NCBI GenBank assembly: GCA_017560095.1
Contig: JAFYOU010000014.1
Coordinates: 51,678-115,677 of the forward strand
DNA: 64,000 nt
Direction: 5' to 3'
Origin: Candidatus Gastranaerophilales bacterium
GTDB taxonomy: Bacteria; Cyanobacteriota; Vampirovibrionia; Gastranaerophilales; Gastranaerophilaceae
Under the pieces are notes generated by a model. That model was not told the DNA's origin. It searched no databases and saw only the letters and a program-made list of their open reading frames with translations. Position 1 is the first letter of the stretch; each line of letters opens with the position of its first letter. The position numbers were made by a program, and so were the translations under genes. Of the stretch, positions 9,439 through 17,541 are shown one piece after another.

Positions 9439-10608
9439 ATGATAGTTAAGGAAGATAAAAAAACAAGTCTTTACGAAGAACACCTTAAACTAGGTGCAAA
9501 AATTGTTCCTTTTGGTGGTTGGGCAATGCCTGTTCAATATGAAGGAATTATCAAAGAACACAATACAACAAGAGAATCAGCAGGGCTTTTTGATGTTTCA
9601 CATATGGGTGAAGTTTATATTAAAGGCTCTGATAGTTTAAAATTTTTACAATCTATAGTTCCTCAAAATCTAAAAGATTTGGAAGCTGGAAAAGCAATAT
9701 ATTGTCATCTGCCAAATAAAGATGGCGGTCTAATTGATGACATCATTGTCTATAATGCAAAAGGAATAATTGAAGAAATTGATTATTTAATTGTCATTAA
9801 TGCCTCAAGAATTGATTATGATGTACCTCATATGTTAAAAGAAGCAAAAAACTTTAATGTTGAAGTAATTAACAAAAGTGATGATTTTTCAATGTTGGCT
9901 CTTCAGGGACCAAATGCCAAATTCATTATTGAAAAAATGGGTGTTAAATTAGAAGAACAACCTAAATTCTTTACTTTTAAAACTGCAATTTTAGATAGTT
10001 GTCCTGTATTTTTGACTCGCACAGGATACACTGGTGAAGATGGCTTTGAAATTATTTTTGAACACAAATACGCTCCTCAATTATGGAATAAAATTTTATC
10101 CTATAAAGAAAATTTTGGCGTTGTTCCTGTTGGCCTTGGCGCAAGAGATACTTTAAGATTGGAAGCAGGTTTACCACTATATGGTCATGAATTAAATGAA
10201 AACACAACTCCAATTGAATCATCTTTGGGTTTCTTTATTCCAAAAGAAAAAGAAGAAGATTACAATGGAAAGACATTAATACAAGATCAAAAAAACAAAC
10301 TAGTGCCATTAAGAAGGAAGCTTTTTGCTTTTGCTATGGAAGATAGAATGATTGCACGTGCTGAATATCCTGTTTACATCAATGATGTTGAATGTGGTGT
10401 TGTAACTTCAGGTGCTCCAAGTCCAACTTTAGGAAAAAATATCGGCTTTTGCATGGTTGAATTTGAAAAACTTGATTCTTCTTTAGTATCAAAACTTAAC
10501 AATGTTCAAGAAAGTCTTGGCATGACTATACAAATTATGGTAAGAAATAAATTGTATAATGCAAAAATAGTTAAAAAACCATTTATTGAAAAGAAATATA
10601 ATAAATAG
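9439..10608 (+). CDS. gcvT: Aminomethyltransferase (glycine cleavage T-protein)
   Basis: T-protein of the glycine cleavage system: releases ammonia and moves the methylene group from the aminomethyl-lipoyl H-protein onto THF. The 389-residue length is normal with FDVSHMGEV, SMLALQGP, TGYTGEDGFEI and GLGARDTLRLEAGLPLYGHEL in order. The start is 2 bp after the alr stop, and gcvH follows after 11 bp with a strong AGGAG, so gcvT-gcvH-gcvPA form one unit. Confidence 0.96.
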   Translation: MIVKEDKKTSLYEEHLKLGAKIVPFGGWAMPVQYEGIIKEHNTTRESAGLFDVSHMGEVYIKGSDSLKFLQSIVPQNLKDLEAGKAIYCHLPNKDGGLIDDIIVYNAKGIIEEIDYLIVINASRIDYDVPHMLKEAKNFNVEVINKSDDFSMLALQGPNAKFIIEKMGVKLEEQPKFFTFKTAILDSCPVFLTRTGYTGEDGFEIIFEHKYAPQLWNKILSYKENFGVVPVGLGARDTLRLEAGLPLYGHELNENTTPIESSLGFFIPKEKEEDYNGKTLIQDQKNKLVPLRRKLFAFAMEDRMIARAEYPVYINDVECGVVTSGAPSPTLGKNIGFCMVEFEKLDSSLVSKLNNVQESLGMTIQIMVRNKLYNAKIVKKPFIEKKYNK

Positions 10609-10619
10609 GAGATAAAAAA

Positions 10620-10997
10620 GTGAATATACCAGAAGGAATTTTATGTTCTAAAACACATGAATGGATATCACAAGAAGAAAATGTAGCTGTTATTGGTCTA
10701 ACCGATTGGGCTGTTGAACAATTAGGTGATATTGTTTTTGTTGAATTACCCGAAATAGGGTCAACCTATACAAAAGATGAAACTTTTGCAACAATTGAAT
10801 CTGTAAAAGCTGCAAGCGAAATATATATGCCAGTAGGCGGAGAAGTTGTCGAAATTAACGAAGCATTAATCAATTCTCCTGAATTAATTAATGAAGATGC
10901 TTTTGGTTCTTGGTTAATTAAAATTAATCCTAGCAATTTCCAAGAAGATTCTCAAGGATTAATGGAATATAACGATTATAAAGACGAAGTTCAATAA
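10620..10997 (+). CDS. gcvH: Glycine cleavage H-protein (GTG start)
   Basis: Lipoyl carrier of the glycine cleavage system, 125 residues, normal length. The lipoylated lysine lies in ATIESVKAASEIYMPV, and the C-terminal WLIKI strand is present. Translation starts at GTG 10620, chosen because AGGAG lies at the right distance (10608-10612) and the frame begins MNIPEGILCSKTHEW as expected. It sits between gcvT and gcvPA with tight spacing. Confidence 0.96.
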   Translation: MNIPEGILCSKTHEWISQEENVAVIGLTDWAVEQLGDIVFVELPEIGSTYTKDETFATIESVKAASEIYMPVGGEVVEINEALINSPELINEDAFGSWLIKINPSNFQEDSQGLMEYNDYKDEVQ

Positions 10998-11006
10998 GAA
11001 GGTAAA

Positions 11007-12266
11007 ATGTACAATTTTGAAGCTTTAAGCAATTCCGATAGAGAAGAAATGCTATCATCGATTGGCGTAAATTCTGTCGATGATTTATTTAATGTTATTC
11101 CCGATATCGCAAAAATGGAAGAATTAAATCTTTCCAATGGTTGTGATGAAATAGAAGCACAACAAATCCTTAAAAAAATATCTCAACAAAATAAAACAAA
11201 TTATTCATATTTCATTGGCTCAGGCGCAAGAAATCGCTATATTCCAAGCTTAATAAATGATATAGCCTCAAGATTTGAATTTTTATCTTGCTATACTCCT
11301 TATCAAGCTGAAATCTCTCAAGGTTCGCTTCAGTCGATGTATGAATTTCAATCATTAATGTGCACCCTAACAAATCAAGATGTTTCAAATGCATCCGTTT
11401 ACGATGGAGCAAGTGCAACCGCTGAAGCAATTTTGATGGCAGTACGCTTAACTAAGAAAAATAAGGTTTTTGTTTATGATGATATCAATGAAAATTATCT
11501 AGAAGTCATCAAAACATACCTTTGGGCAAACGATATTGAAATTATCACAGGAAAAAGCGCACCAGAAGAAGAAATTTGTGCGCAAGTTTATCAAACACCT
11601 AATAAATACGGTGAACTAATTGAAATGCCACAAAAATTAGGTAAAGAATTAATTATTTCAATTGTTGATTTGATGAGTTTAGCATTATTTGAACCACCAA
11701 ATTCCGATATTACAGTTGGCGATATTCAATCCTTTGGCATTGGTTTAAATTTCGGTGGGGCATATGCTGGTTTTATTACGTGTAAAGATGCTCATAAAAG
11801 ACAGCTGCCAGGAAGAATTTGTGGAAAAACCGTTGATAAAAACGGGAAAACAGCATATTGCTTAACTCTTCAAGCTCGTGAACAACACATTAGAAGAGAA
11901 AAAGCAACTTCTAATATCTGCTCAAATCAAGCTTTAGTCGCATTTTGTGCTAATTTATATTTAAGAAAATTAGGCAAAATAGGTTTATTGAATGTTGCTC
12001 AAAAATCTTATGATAATGCACATAAACTTGCAAAATTGCTTCAAGAAAATGGGTTTGAAGTTGAAAACAAAGAATTTTTTGATGAATTTTGTCTTAATGT
12101 TGGAATGAGTGAAAAATTCTTAGCATTTATGAAAGAAGCAAAGATTCTTGCTGGCGTAAAATTAGATGAACAAAGAATCTTAGTAAGCGTATCTGAAATT
12201 AATACACAAGAAGAAATTGAAAACTATATTCAAAACGCAAAAAAACTATCCTTGGCAAAAATATAA
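11007..12266 (+). CDS. gcvPA: Glycine dehydrogenase (decarboxylating) subunit 1
   Basis: Alpha half of the split P-protein that decarboxylates glycine and loads the H-protein. The 419-residue protein has the P-protein N-terminal signature YFIGSGARNRYIPS, TPYQAEISQGSLQSMYEFQ, NASVYDGASATAEA and the later TLQAREQHIRREKATSNICSNQAL. The PLP-lysine subunit, gcvPB, normally directly downstream, is absent here; the operon ends with a hairpin 25 bp after the stop. gcvPB must be elsewhere in the genome if the system works. Confidence 0.94.
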   Translation: MYNFEALSNSDREEMLSSIGVNSVDDLFNVIPDIAKMEELNLSNGCDEIEAQQILKKISQQNKTNYSYFIGSGARNRYIPSLINDIASRFEFLSCYTPYQAEISQGSLQSMYEFQSLMCTLTNQDVSNASVYDGASATAEAILMAVRLTKKNKVFVYDDINENYLEVIKTYLWANDIEIITGKSAPEEEICAQVYQTPNKYGELIEMPQKLGKELIISIVDLMSLALFEPPNSDITVGDIQSFGIGLNFGGAYAGFITCKDAHKRQLPGRICGKTVDKNGKTAYCLTLQAREQHIRREKATSNICSNQALVAFCANLYLRKLGKIGLLNVAQKSYDNAHKLAKLLQENGFEVENKEFFDEFCLNVGMSEKFLAFMKEAKILAGVKLDEQRILVSVSEINTQEEIENYIQNAKKLSLAKI

Positions 12267-12290
12267 ATTAGACAAATATGGAATTAATTT

Positions 12291-12330
12291 AAAACCTCCT
12301 TTAAATTAAACTATTACAAAAGGAGGTTTT
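12291..12330 (+). promoter_or_regulatory. Perfect 12-bp inverted repeat containing the next gene's ribosome binding site
   Basis: AAAACCTCCTTT at 12291-12302 and AAAGGAGGTTTT at 12319-12330 pair perfectly around a 16-nt loop. The right arm includes a full AAAGGAGG Shine-Dalgarno 5 nt before the ATG at 12332, and it is followed by a T run. The same hairpin can therefore end the gcv operon and hide the ribosome binding site of read-through transcripts. Structure is seen directly; regulation is inferred. Confidence 0.7.
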
Positions 12331-12331
12331 T

Positions 12332-12604
12332 ATGTGTAAAACATATGATGCAATTTACGAAATTGCAAAATTTGTAGAATCAAATATTTTAATTTGCCAT
12401 ACTGGACAAATCAAATATGAAGGCGAAATTCATAAATGTGATTGCTTTTCAAATGACTGCAAGTGCATTGATGGAATAATCACCCTAAAAAATGCGAAAA
12501 TAACTTGCAAAAACGGACAAGAACATGGATTCAAATGGATTAACATTTCATCAAAACATATTGAATCCTTCAGTTTTTCCTGTTGTCAAAACGAAAAAGA
12601 GTAA
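12332..12604 (+). CDS. Small Cys-rich protein of unknown function
   Basis: A 90-residue protein with nine cysteines, including a KCDC...DCKC cluster at about residues 35-45 and a terminal CC. There is no signal peptide or membrane helix, so a cytoplasmic metal-binding or redox role is possible, but no family is recognised. The AAAGGAGG ribosome binding site is the strongest in the window but is locked in the hairpin at 12291-12330. It stands alone, converging on the lipoprotein gene that ends at 12612. Confidence 0.6.
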   Translation: MCKTYDAIYEIAKFVESNILICHTGQIKYEGEIHKCDCFSNDCKCIDGIITLKNAKITCKNGQEHGFKWINISSKHIESFSFSCCQNEKE

Positions 12605-12611
12605 TTGCAGA

Positions 12612-14501
12612 TTATAAACCGCTTTCTTCATCTTCAATAGGCTTTCCTATTTCATCTGTAGGAGGTTGAGATGGTTCAGTAGGACAGTTTGGAAGCTCTG
12701 TATTTCCACCTTCTCCGCCTTCTCCACCTTCTCCTGGAGGAAGTTCTGGTTTTTCACCTCCTATAGAATCATCTGAAATATCTATATCTGGCAAAACTCC
12801 ACAATCCGGATCGGTTGGATCAGTTGGCTCAGTTGGCTCAGTTGGTTTAGTTGGCTCAGTTGGCTCAGTTGGCTCAGTTGGCTCAGTTGGTTTAGTTGGA
12901 TCAGTTGGTTTAGTTGGATCAGTTGGTTTAGTTGGATCAGTCGGATCAGTTGGTTTAGTTGGTTTAGTTGGTTTATTACCCGAAGTTACACCTGAACCTT
13001 TTGGTTGCACACATGCAATCGCAATTGGTTGAAGATTGATTCTTGCATCTTCATCAGAAAAATCATTGTAATCCAATTCCATATATAGGTCATCAAGAAC
13101 AAATTCAGTTATTCCAAATGTATTTAATAAATAATTATCATTATCTACAATTTGTCTCCAAACAGCCAAAGCAAGGCCAGCATATGTTTCTTTATCAGCT
13201 TTAAGAGCTTTCTTCAAAGAAATACCATCAGCAAGAATAATTGTATCTAAAATATCTATTGGCCTAACAATCTTGTCTTCCATGCCACTTAAGTCATACA
13301 CTGCTTCGTCTGACGCTATATAGCTAATTACAAATTCTGAATTATTTTTTGCAAGCAATTCCTTTACTGCCATATCTTGATTTTTATCATCAATTACAGT
13401 AACTGCAATCCTTGGAAGAAGCAGAGTTATAGAATCATTTTTATTTATATAATCCAATAAAGCTTTTCTAGTATCTTTTTCGCTTGCTTTCGCAAATATA
13501 TCATAATTTGATTCATCAATTGCTATCCCATGCCATATTGCAACTCCGGCACATGAATCCATTGTTGTGATTTGATACTCATTTGCAATTATATTATTTA
13601 AAATAGCAACTTTTTCATTATAACTTTTTGCCTTGGCAAAATCTTCTTTTGATAACTCAATTTCTAATTCGCCATTCTCGTCTCCGCCTGCAGGCGTAAA
13701 TTCAGTGCTTATATTTAAAAATGTTTTATTATTTTTTTCAGTTCTAATTAAAACATTAACTTCAGGCAAATAAACTTCTTTTCCTTCGGTTTTAGAAGTA
13801 GAATAATCAGTAGATAAAATTAATTCAGGGTCAATGTTTGTAATGTCACCTTCCTCAAAATCAACAATTCCTTGAGCTACCAAACCAGCCATCCAAGGGT
13901 TAGCTTTCAATATAGCTTGAGCTATAAGCCATTTAGTTTGTACATCTTTATCTTTGACCCCATATACGTTTTTTATAATGGAATTCAAATCTGCAAATTC
14001 ATTTTTCTTATCCGGTTTTTCTGATAAACAAATGCGCGATACGCTTGGTTTTAATTTAAGTGGTTGATAATTTTCAGTAAAGTCAAAAGTTAAAGATGGG
14101 GAATCTAGCACTTGATCCATTTGAAATTCAAAATCCAACTCAAGTTTTTCTTTTTGATTATCAGCATTTACGACAATGGTTGGCACGGTTGAACCAGAAG
14201 TTTCTTCTATTGACGCAGCACCAGTTTCAGAATAAGCTGGACCGGTGCTGGGTTCAGTTACTGTTGTTGACGCAGTTGAGTTTGAATTATTGCCACAGCC
14301 AGTCAAAACCGTCGCTGCAGCTAAAATTCCTGCCAGTAATTTTTTACCTCTTCCCATAAAGGGTATTTCTTGCGACAATTCTTTATTTTTAAAACTTACA
14401 CTGTCTGTATGCTGAAAATTATTTTTTTGCATCTGCCTAGATTTATTATAAATTCTATTTGTTTTATTAGATTTTATGCTTGCAACTGCTGCTATCTTCA
14501 T
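12612..14501 (-). CDS. Predicted lipoprotein with SFK leader and XPT tandem-repeat tail
   Basis: Function unknown. The 629-residue protein starts with an unusual basic N-terminal extension carrying VSFK at residues 35-38 and IPFMG at 46-50, followed by GKK, a hydrophobic stretch (55-66) and a lipobox LTGC with the candidate lipidated Cys at 69. A normal lipoprotein signal would start near residue 50, so the first 50 residues are extra. A Ser/Thr-rich linker, an unrecognised folded region, about 18 KPT/DPT/EPT units and a Gly/Glu/Pro-rich tail with two cysteines follow. The repeat resembles extended stalks of surface proteins (inference). Confidence 0.7.
   Translation of the reverse strand: MKIAAVASIKSNKTNRIYNKSRQMQKNNFQHTDSVSFKNKELSQEIPFMGRGKKLLAGILAAATVLTGCGNNSNSTASTTVTEPSTGPAYSETGAASIEETSGSTVPTIVVNADNQKEKLELDFEFQMDQVLDSPSLTFDFTENYQPLKLKPSVSRICLSEKPDKKNEFADLNSIIKNVYGVKDKDVQTKWLIAQAILKANPWMAGLVAQGIVDFEEGDITNIDPELILSTDYSTSKTEGKEVYLPEVNVLIRTEKNNKTFLNISTEFTPAGGDENGELEIELSKEDFAKAKSYNEKVAILNNIIANEYQITTMDSCAGVAIWHGIAIDESNYDIFAKASEKDTRKALLDYINKNDSITLLLPRIAVTVIDDKNQDMAVKELLAKNNSEFVISYIASDEAVYDLSGMEDKIVRPIDILDTIILADGISLKKALKADKETYAGLALAVWRQIVDNDNYLLNTFGITEFVLDDLYMELDYNDFSDEDARINLQPIAIACVQPKGSGVTSGNKPTKPTKPTDPTDPTKPTDPTKPTDPTKPTEPTEPTEPTEPTKPTEPTEPTDPTDPDCGVLPDIDISDDSIGGEKPELPPGEGGEGGEGGNTELPNCPTEPSQPPTDEIGKPIEDEESGL
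12808..12975 (-). repeat. Tandem 9-bp repeat encoding XPT units
   Basis: About 18 nearly identical 9-bp units (AGTTGGCTC, AGTTGGATC, AGTTGGTTT on the plus strand) encode KPT, EPT and DPT in the tail of the lipoprotein. The units are ordered in blocks, a pattern expected from slippage, so copy number may vary between strains. Confidence 0.9.
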
Positions 14502-14792
14502 TGAAGCTCTCCCACTTATTACAATGTTTTCAATTTATTAAGACACCTAAATAATTAATTTTGCGCAAAATATAACAAAATAATTATATTTGCACATTTT
14601 CTAATATATAACAAAAATTTCAACTTTTCTTATACCTGTTGTGCTTTTCAATTAATTGTAAAGAAATATTAAAAAATAATCCACTAAAATGTTATAACCA
14701 TAAAACTTGTGGAATTAAAATACCAGATAGACAAAAGGCGTACTAGCCAAAATGCTATATCTGCAAGTAATTTAAAGCAAAGGTGGTAAAAA
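14502..14792. other. Divergent intergenic region
   Basis: This 291-bp AT-rich gap separates the lipoprotein gene (minus) from the coiled-coil protein gene (plus). It must hold both promoters, but no pair of convincing -35/-10 boxes stands out. The only clear element is AAAGGTGG at 14781-14788, the ribosome binding site of the plus-strand gene. Confidence 0.5.
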
Positions 14793-16076
14793 ATGGGATT
14801 ATCAGCAAGTCAAGGCAGATTGCTCCTATTAACAGCGAAAAGAAGTGATTTAGAATTCAGAGCGCAACAAATTTCTCAAAAGAGATTGCTATTATCTCAA
14901 CAACTTGAAGAAATAAGCTTAGAATATGAAGCCGCTACTTCAAATCGTCAAATGAGCATTATGCTTTATCAAACTCAAGCAAACAATTCTTCAGAACAGA
15001 GCTATCGTTCTAGCAACTTAACTTATGCAAGTTTAGTTAGTGGCACAGTCGGAATGGGTGGCCCAGGTGCTGATATTGCTGGCATTCAAGCAAGCGGCAA
15101 TGCAGGCACAGAATACTATGCCTTTTCAAGCAACACCGCATATCGACTTGTTAGCACCAGCGGAGCTCTTGTTGTATCAGATGCATCAGAAATTCCTGGA
15201 TATAACGAAGATGGAGTTGGCGAGTATAATTACACACATACAGTATATAAAGCTGCAGAACAACTAAAAAATGGTGACAATCCTCTATTTGGTGGTAATG
15301 CCTATGTAACAAATAACCAAGATAATTCAAAATCATATTCATTTGTTGCAAATGGCGTATTAGCTGAGTTACTTGGTGAAAATAATACAACTGCCGCTAT
15401 TCAATTCGATCGCAACAATGGCCTTATCAAATATAATGACAAAAATGGTGATGTAAAATATTGCAAACTTGGCGCAGACGGCAATTTTGAAGAAGTAACC
15501 CTAGAAGAAGACAGTGACACTACATACAGCTGGGATAATGCAACTCTATACAAAGATAAAGCTTCAATACCACAAAGTGCAATTAAACAAACCGATAAAC
15601 TTACAACGGAAGTAGTTGAAGGCGCTGATGGTCTAATAACAATATTTAGACTCGATGAAAACGGCGAACATATTGATGGTGGCACAAGATATATCGTTGA
15701 CGAATCATTAAGATATGGCTCAACTGATGGTAATGGCTCAACCGATGGCCCAAATTATCTTCAAGATTGTTTAAGAAATGGAAAATACTTAATCCAAAAA
15801 GGTAGCGTTGACCAAAACAATGATCTAGGTTATAGATGGTCAAATGTATCTTGGGATGCAACCGTAAACATTTCAGACAGCTACTACACAGCAGATGACG
15901 ATGCTGCAAAAGCAAAATATGACAGACTTCAAAATCAAATTCAAGCACAAGATAAAAAATTAGAACTTGAATTAGACAACATTGAAACTCAAAGAAGCGC
16001 TGTTACAACAGAAATTGAATCAGTAGAAAATGTTATCAAAGAAAATATTGAAAGCACATTTAATACTTTCGGTTAA
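14793..16076 (+). CDS. Axial-like protein with terminal coiled coils, unknown function
   Basis: A 427-residue protein without a Sec signal peptide. Residues 1-60 are a predicted amphipathic helix (MGLSASQGRLLLLTAKRSDL onwards) and the last 60 residues are another, rich in Gln/Glu/Leu heptads and ending in ESTFNTFG. Between them is a Gly/Ser/Asn-rich, Tyr-rich globular region. Helical ends around a variable centre recall rod, hook or filament proteins exported by flagellar/type III systems, but sequence identity to those is not evident to me. It is a single-gene unit with a good ribosome binding site and a strong terminator. Confidence 0.6.
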   Translation: MGLSASQGRLLLLTAKRSDLEFRAQQISQKRLLLSQQLEEISLEYEAATSNRQMSIMLYQTQANNSSEQSYRSSNLTYASLVSGTVGMGGPGADIAGIQASGNAGTEYYAFSSNTAYRLVSTSGALVVSDASEIPGYNEDGVGEYNYTHTVYKAAEQLKNGDNPLFGGNAYVTNNQDNSKSYSFVANGVLAELLGENNTTAAIQFDRNNGLIKYNDKNGDVKYCKLGADGNFEEVTLEEDSDTTYSWDNATLYKDKASIPQSAIKQTDKLTTEVVEGADGLITIFRLDENGEHIDGGTRYIVDESLRYGSTDGNGSTDGPNYLQDCLRNGKYLIQKGSVDQNNDLGYRWSNVSWDATVNISDSYYTADDDAAKAKYDRLQNQIQAQDKKLELELDNIETQRSAVTTEIESVENVIKENIESTFNTFG

Positions 16077-16121
16077 AACTTTTAACTTATAAACCCACAT
16101 TCCGCTTAACTTAAATTACTT

Positions 16122-16148
16122 AAAGCAGGCATTAGCCTGCTTTTTTTT
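16122..16148 (+). terminator. Rho-independent terminator
   Basis: GCAGGC-ATTA-GCCTGC stem flanked by AAA and eight T residues, 46 bp after the coiled-coil protein gene. Confidence 0.92.
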
Positions 16149-16174
16149 ATGCAAAGCTAGTGCTAAATAAAATT

Positions 16175-16864
16175 TTATCCCTTCAAAGGAATTTCAAATC
16201 CAAACACACTAACATCTTCAGGATAACTTTTTGCAATCATAGTTCCATTATGAGCATTAATTATTTCTTTTGATAAAAATAATCCCAATCCAATTCCATT
16301 TTTATTATACAAGGCACACATTTTATATTTACTAAAAATTTCCCTTAAAACTTCTTCTTCTATATATGGACTATTATTTTTAATTTCAAAAACAATTTTG
16401 TCATTAAACCTTAAAAGTCTCACTTCAATTTTAGAATTTTTAAAAGCATAATTTACGCTATTTGACAACAAACTTTCAATTACTTTTTTAATTTGAGCTT
16501 TATCTGCACCAATAATTATTTCTTTTTCTGAATTAAATTCCAATTGCAATTCATTATACTTAACCAAAATCCTAATTTCATCAATTAATTCATGAATCAA
16601 TTCGACAATATTGAACTCTTCGTAATTCAAAACCAAAGGTTCAAAATTTAATTTGTATACAGAATTAAAAACTTCAACCGTTTTATACAAATACTTACAA
16701 GAATTTAAAGTTAACTCAATCAAATCTTTTTCATCTGGCGAAATCTTGCTACTTGCAGTATGCAAAAAAGATTCCAAAGCAACAATTTGAGCAATCATAG
16801 GGCTTTCAATATCGCGAATTATTTTTGAAATATACTGATCTTTTTTTATATTTAAACTATTCAT
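16175..16864 (-). CDS. Histidine-kinase-like ATPase lacking the phosphoacceptor histidine
   Basis: A soluble 229-residue protein of HisKA-like plus HATPase_c build. The ATP domain has SLLSNSVNYAFKN (N box), a FEIKNNSPYI G1-like segment and KNGIGLGLFLSKEI (G2). In the dimerisation helix the expected H-[DE]-x-x-[ST]-P reads R17-D-I-E-S-P, with R17 encoded by CGC, one base from CAC His. No membrane or sensor domain and no adjacent response regulator is present. It may bind ATP and a partner without phosphorylating itself, or act as a phosphotransfer regulator. Confidence 0.75.
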   Translation of the reverse strand: MNSLNIKKDQYISKIIRDIESPMIAQIVALESFLHTASSKISPDEKDLIELTLNSCKYLYKTVEVFNSVYKLNFEPLVLNYEEFNIVELIHELIDEIRILVKYNELQLEFNSEKEIIIGADKAQIKKVIESLLSNSVNYAFKNSKIEVRLLRFNDKIVFEIKNNSPYIEEEVLREIFSKYKMCALYNKNGIGLGLFLSKEIINAHNGTMIAKSYPEDVSVFGFEIPLKG

Positions 16865-16945
16865 ACCTACTCTATTCTATAAAATACAGTATAGTATAAA
16901 ATAATTAAATATGTAAATATAATTTATATAATTAATATAAATATA

Positions 16946-17539
16946 TTATTTAGATATAACAAAAACAACCTCTTGAGAAAAGAAATTTGCAATATGTCTA
17001 ATTAAAAAACCGCTTCTTGATTTGTTTCTTGTCAAATAAACAGATTTTTCAATTTTAATATTTCTTTTTTTGCAAAATTCAAAAAAATCACCAATGGTTA
17101 ACAAATGAATATTTGGGGTATCGTACCACTCGTAAGGCAATTGTTCTGATTTTGGCATTCTGCCTTTAAAAAATAAATAAAATCTAACTCTCCAATATGC
17201 AAAATTTGGAAAAGAAACAATGCCTTTTTTTGCAACTCTAAGCATTTCATCAATGATCATTTCGGGATATTTTGTTGATTGCAGGGTTTGATTTAAAATT
17301 GCATAATCATACATATTATCCTGAAATTCATCAAGCCCTTTATCAATATCTCCTTGAATTACGCTCAAACCTTTAACTAAGGCTTCAAGAAGACTATCTT
17401 GGTTAATTTCAACTCCAAAACCTTTAACTTGTTTTTCTGTTTTTAAAAGTTCAAGGAGCTCACCTTGCCCACAACCTAAATCCAAAACACGAGAGTTTTT
17501 TTCAATTAAATCACATACAACTTTATAATTTAAATTCAT
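16946..17539 (-). CDS. metW: Methionine biosynthesis protein MetW
   Basis: SAM-dependent methyltransferase-fold protein of 197 residues with motif I VLDLGCGQGELLELL near residues 18-32, followed by QGDIDKGL and NQTLQSTKYP, typical of MetW. In many bacteria MetW is paired with MetX and supports homoserine acetylation. Here it starts 2 bp after metX stops, so the pair is a coupled operon. Confidence 0.93.
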   Translation of the reverse strand: MNLNYKVVCDLIEKNSRVLDLGCGQGELLELLKTEKQVKGFGVEINQDSLLEALVKGLSVIQGDIDKGLDEFQDNMYDYAILNQTLQSTKYPEMIIDEMLRVAKKGIVSFPNFAYWRVRFYLFFKGRMPKSEQLPYEWYDTPNIHLLTIGDFFEFCKKRNIKIEKSVYLTRNKSRSGFLIRHIANFFSQEVVFVISK

Positions 17540-17541
17540 TG

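Noticed and set aside
12808-12975. Regular 9-bp repeats considered as CRISPR-like
   Set aside because: The units are contiguous with no spacers and are in frame within a protein as XPT codons.
15151-15948. Long antisense open frames inside the coiled-coil protein gene
   Set aside because: Composition is biased to His/Leu/Tyr as expected for shadows of a real gene. No ribosome binding sites or family motifs are seen.
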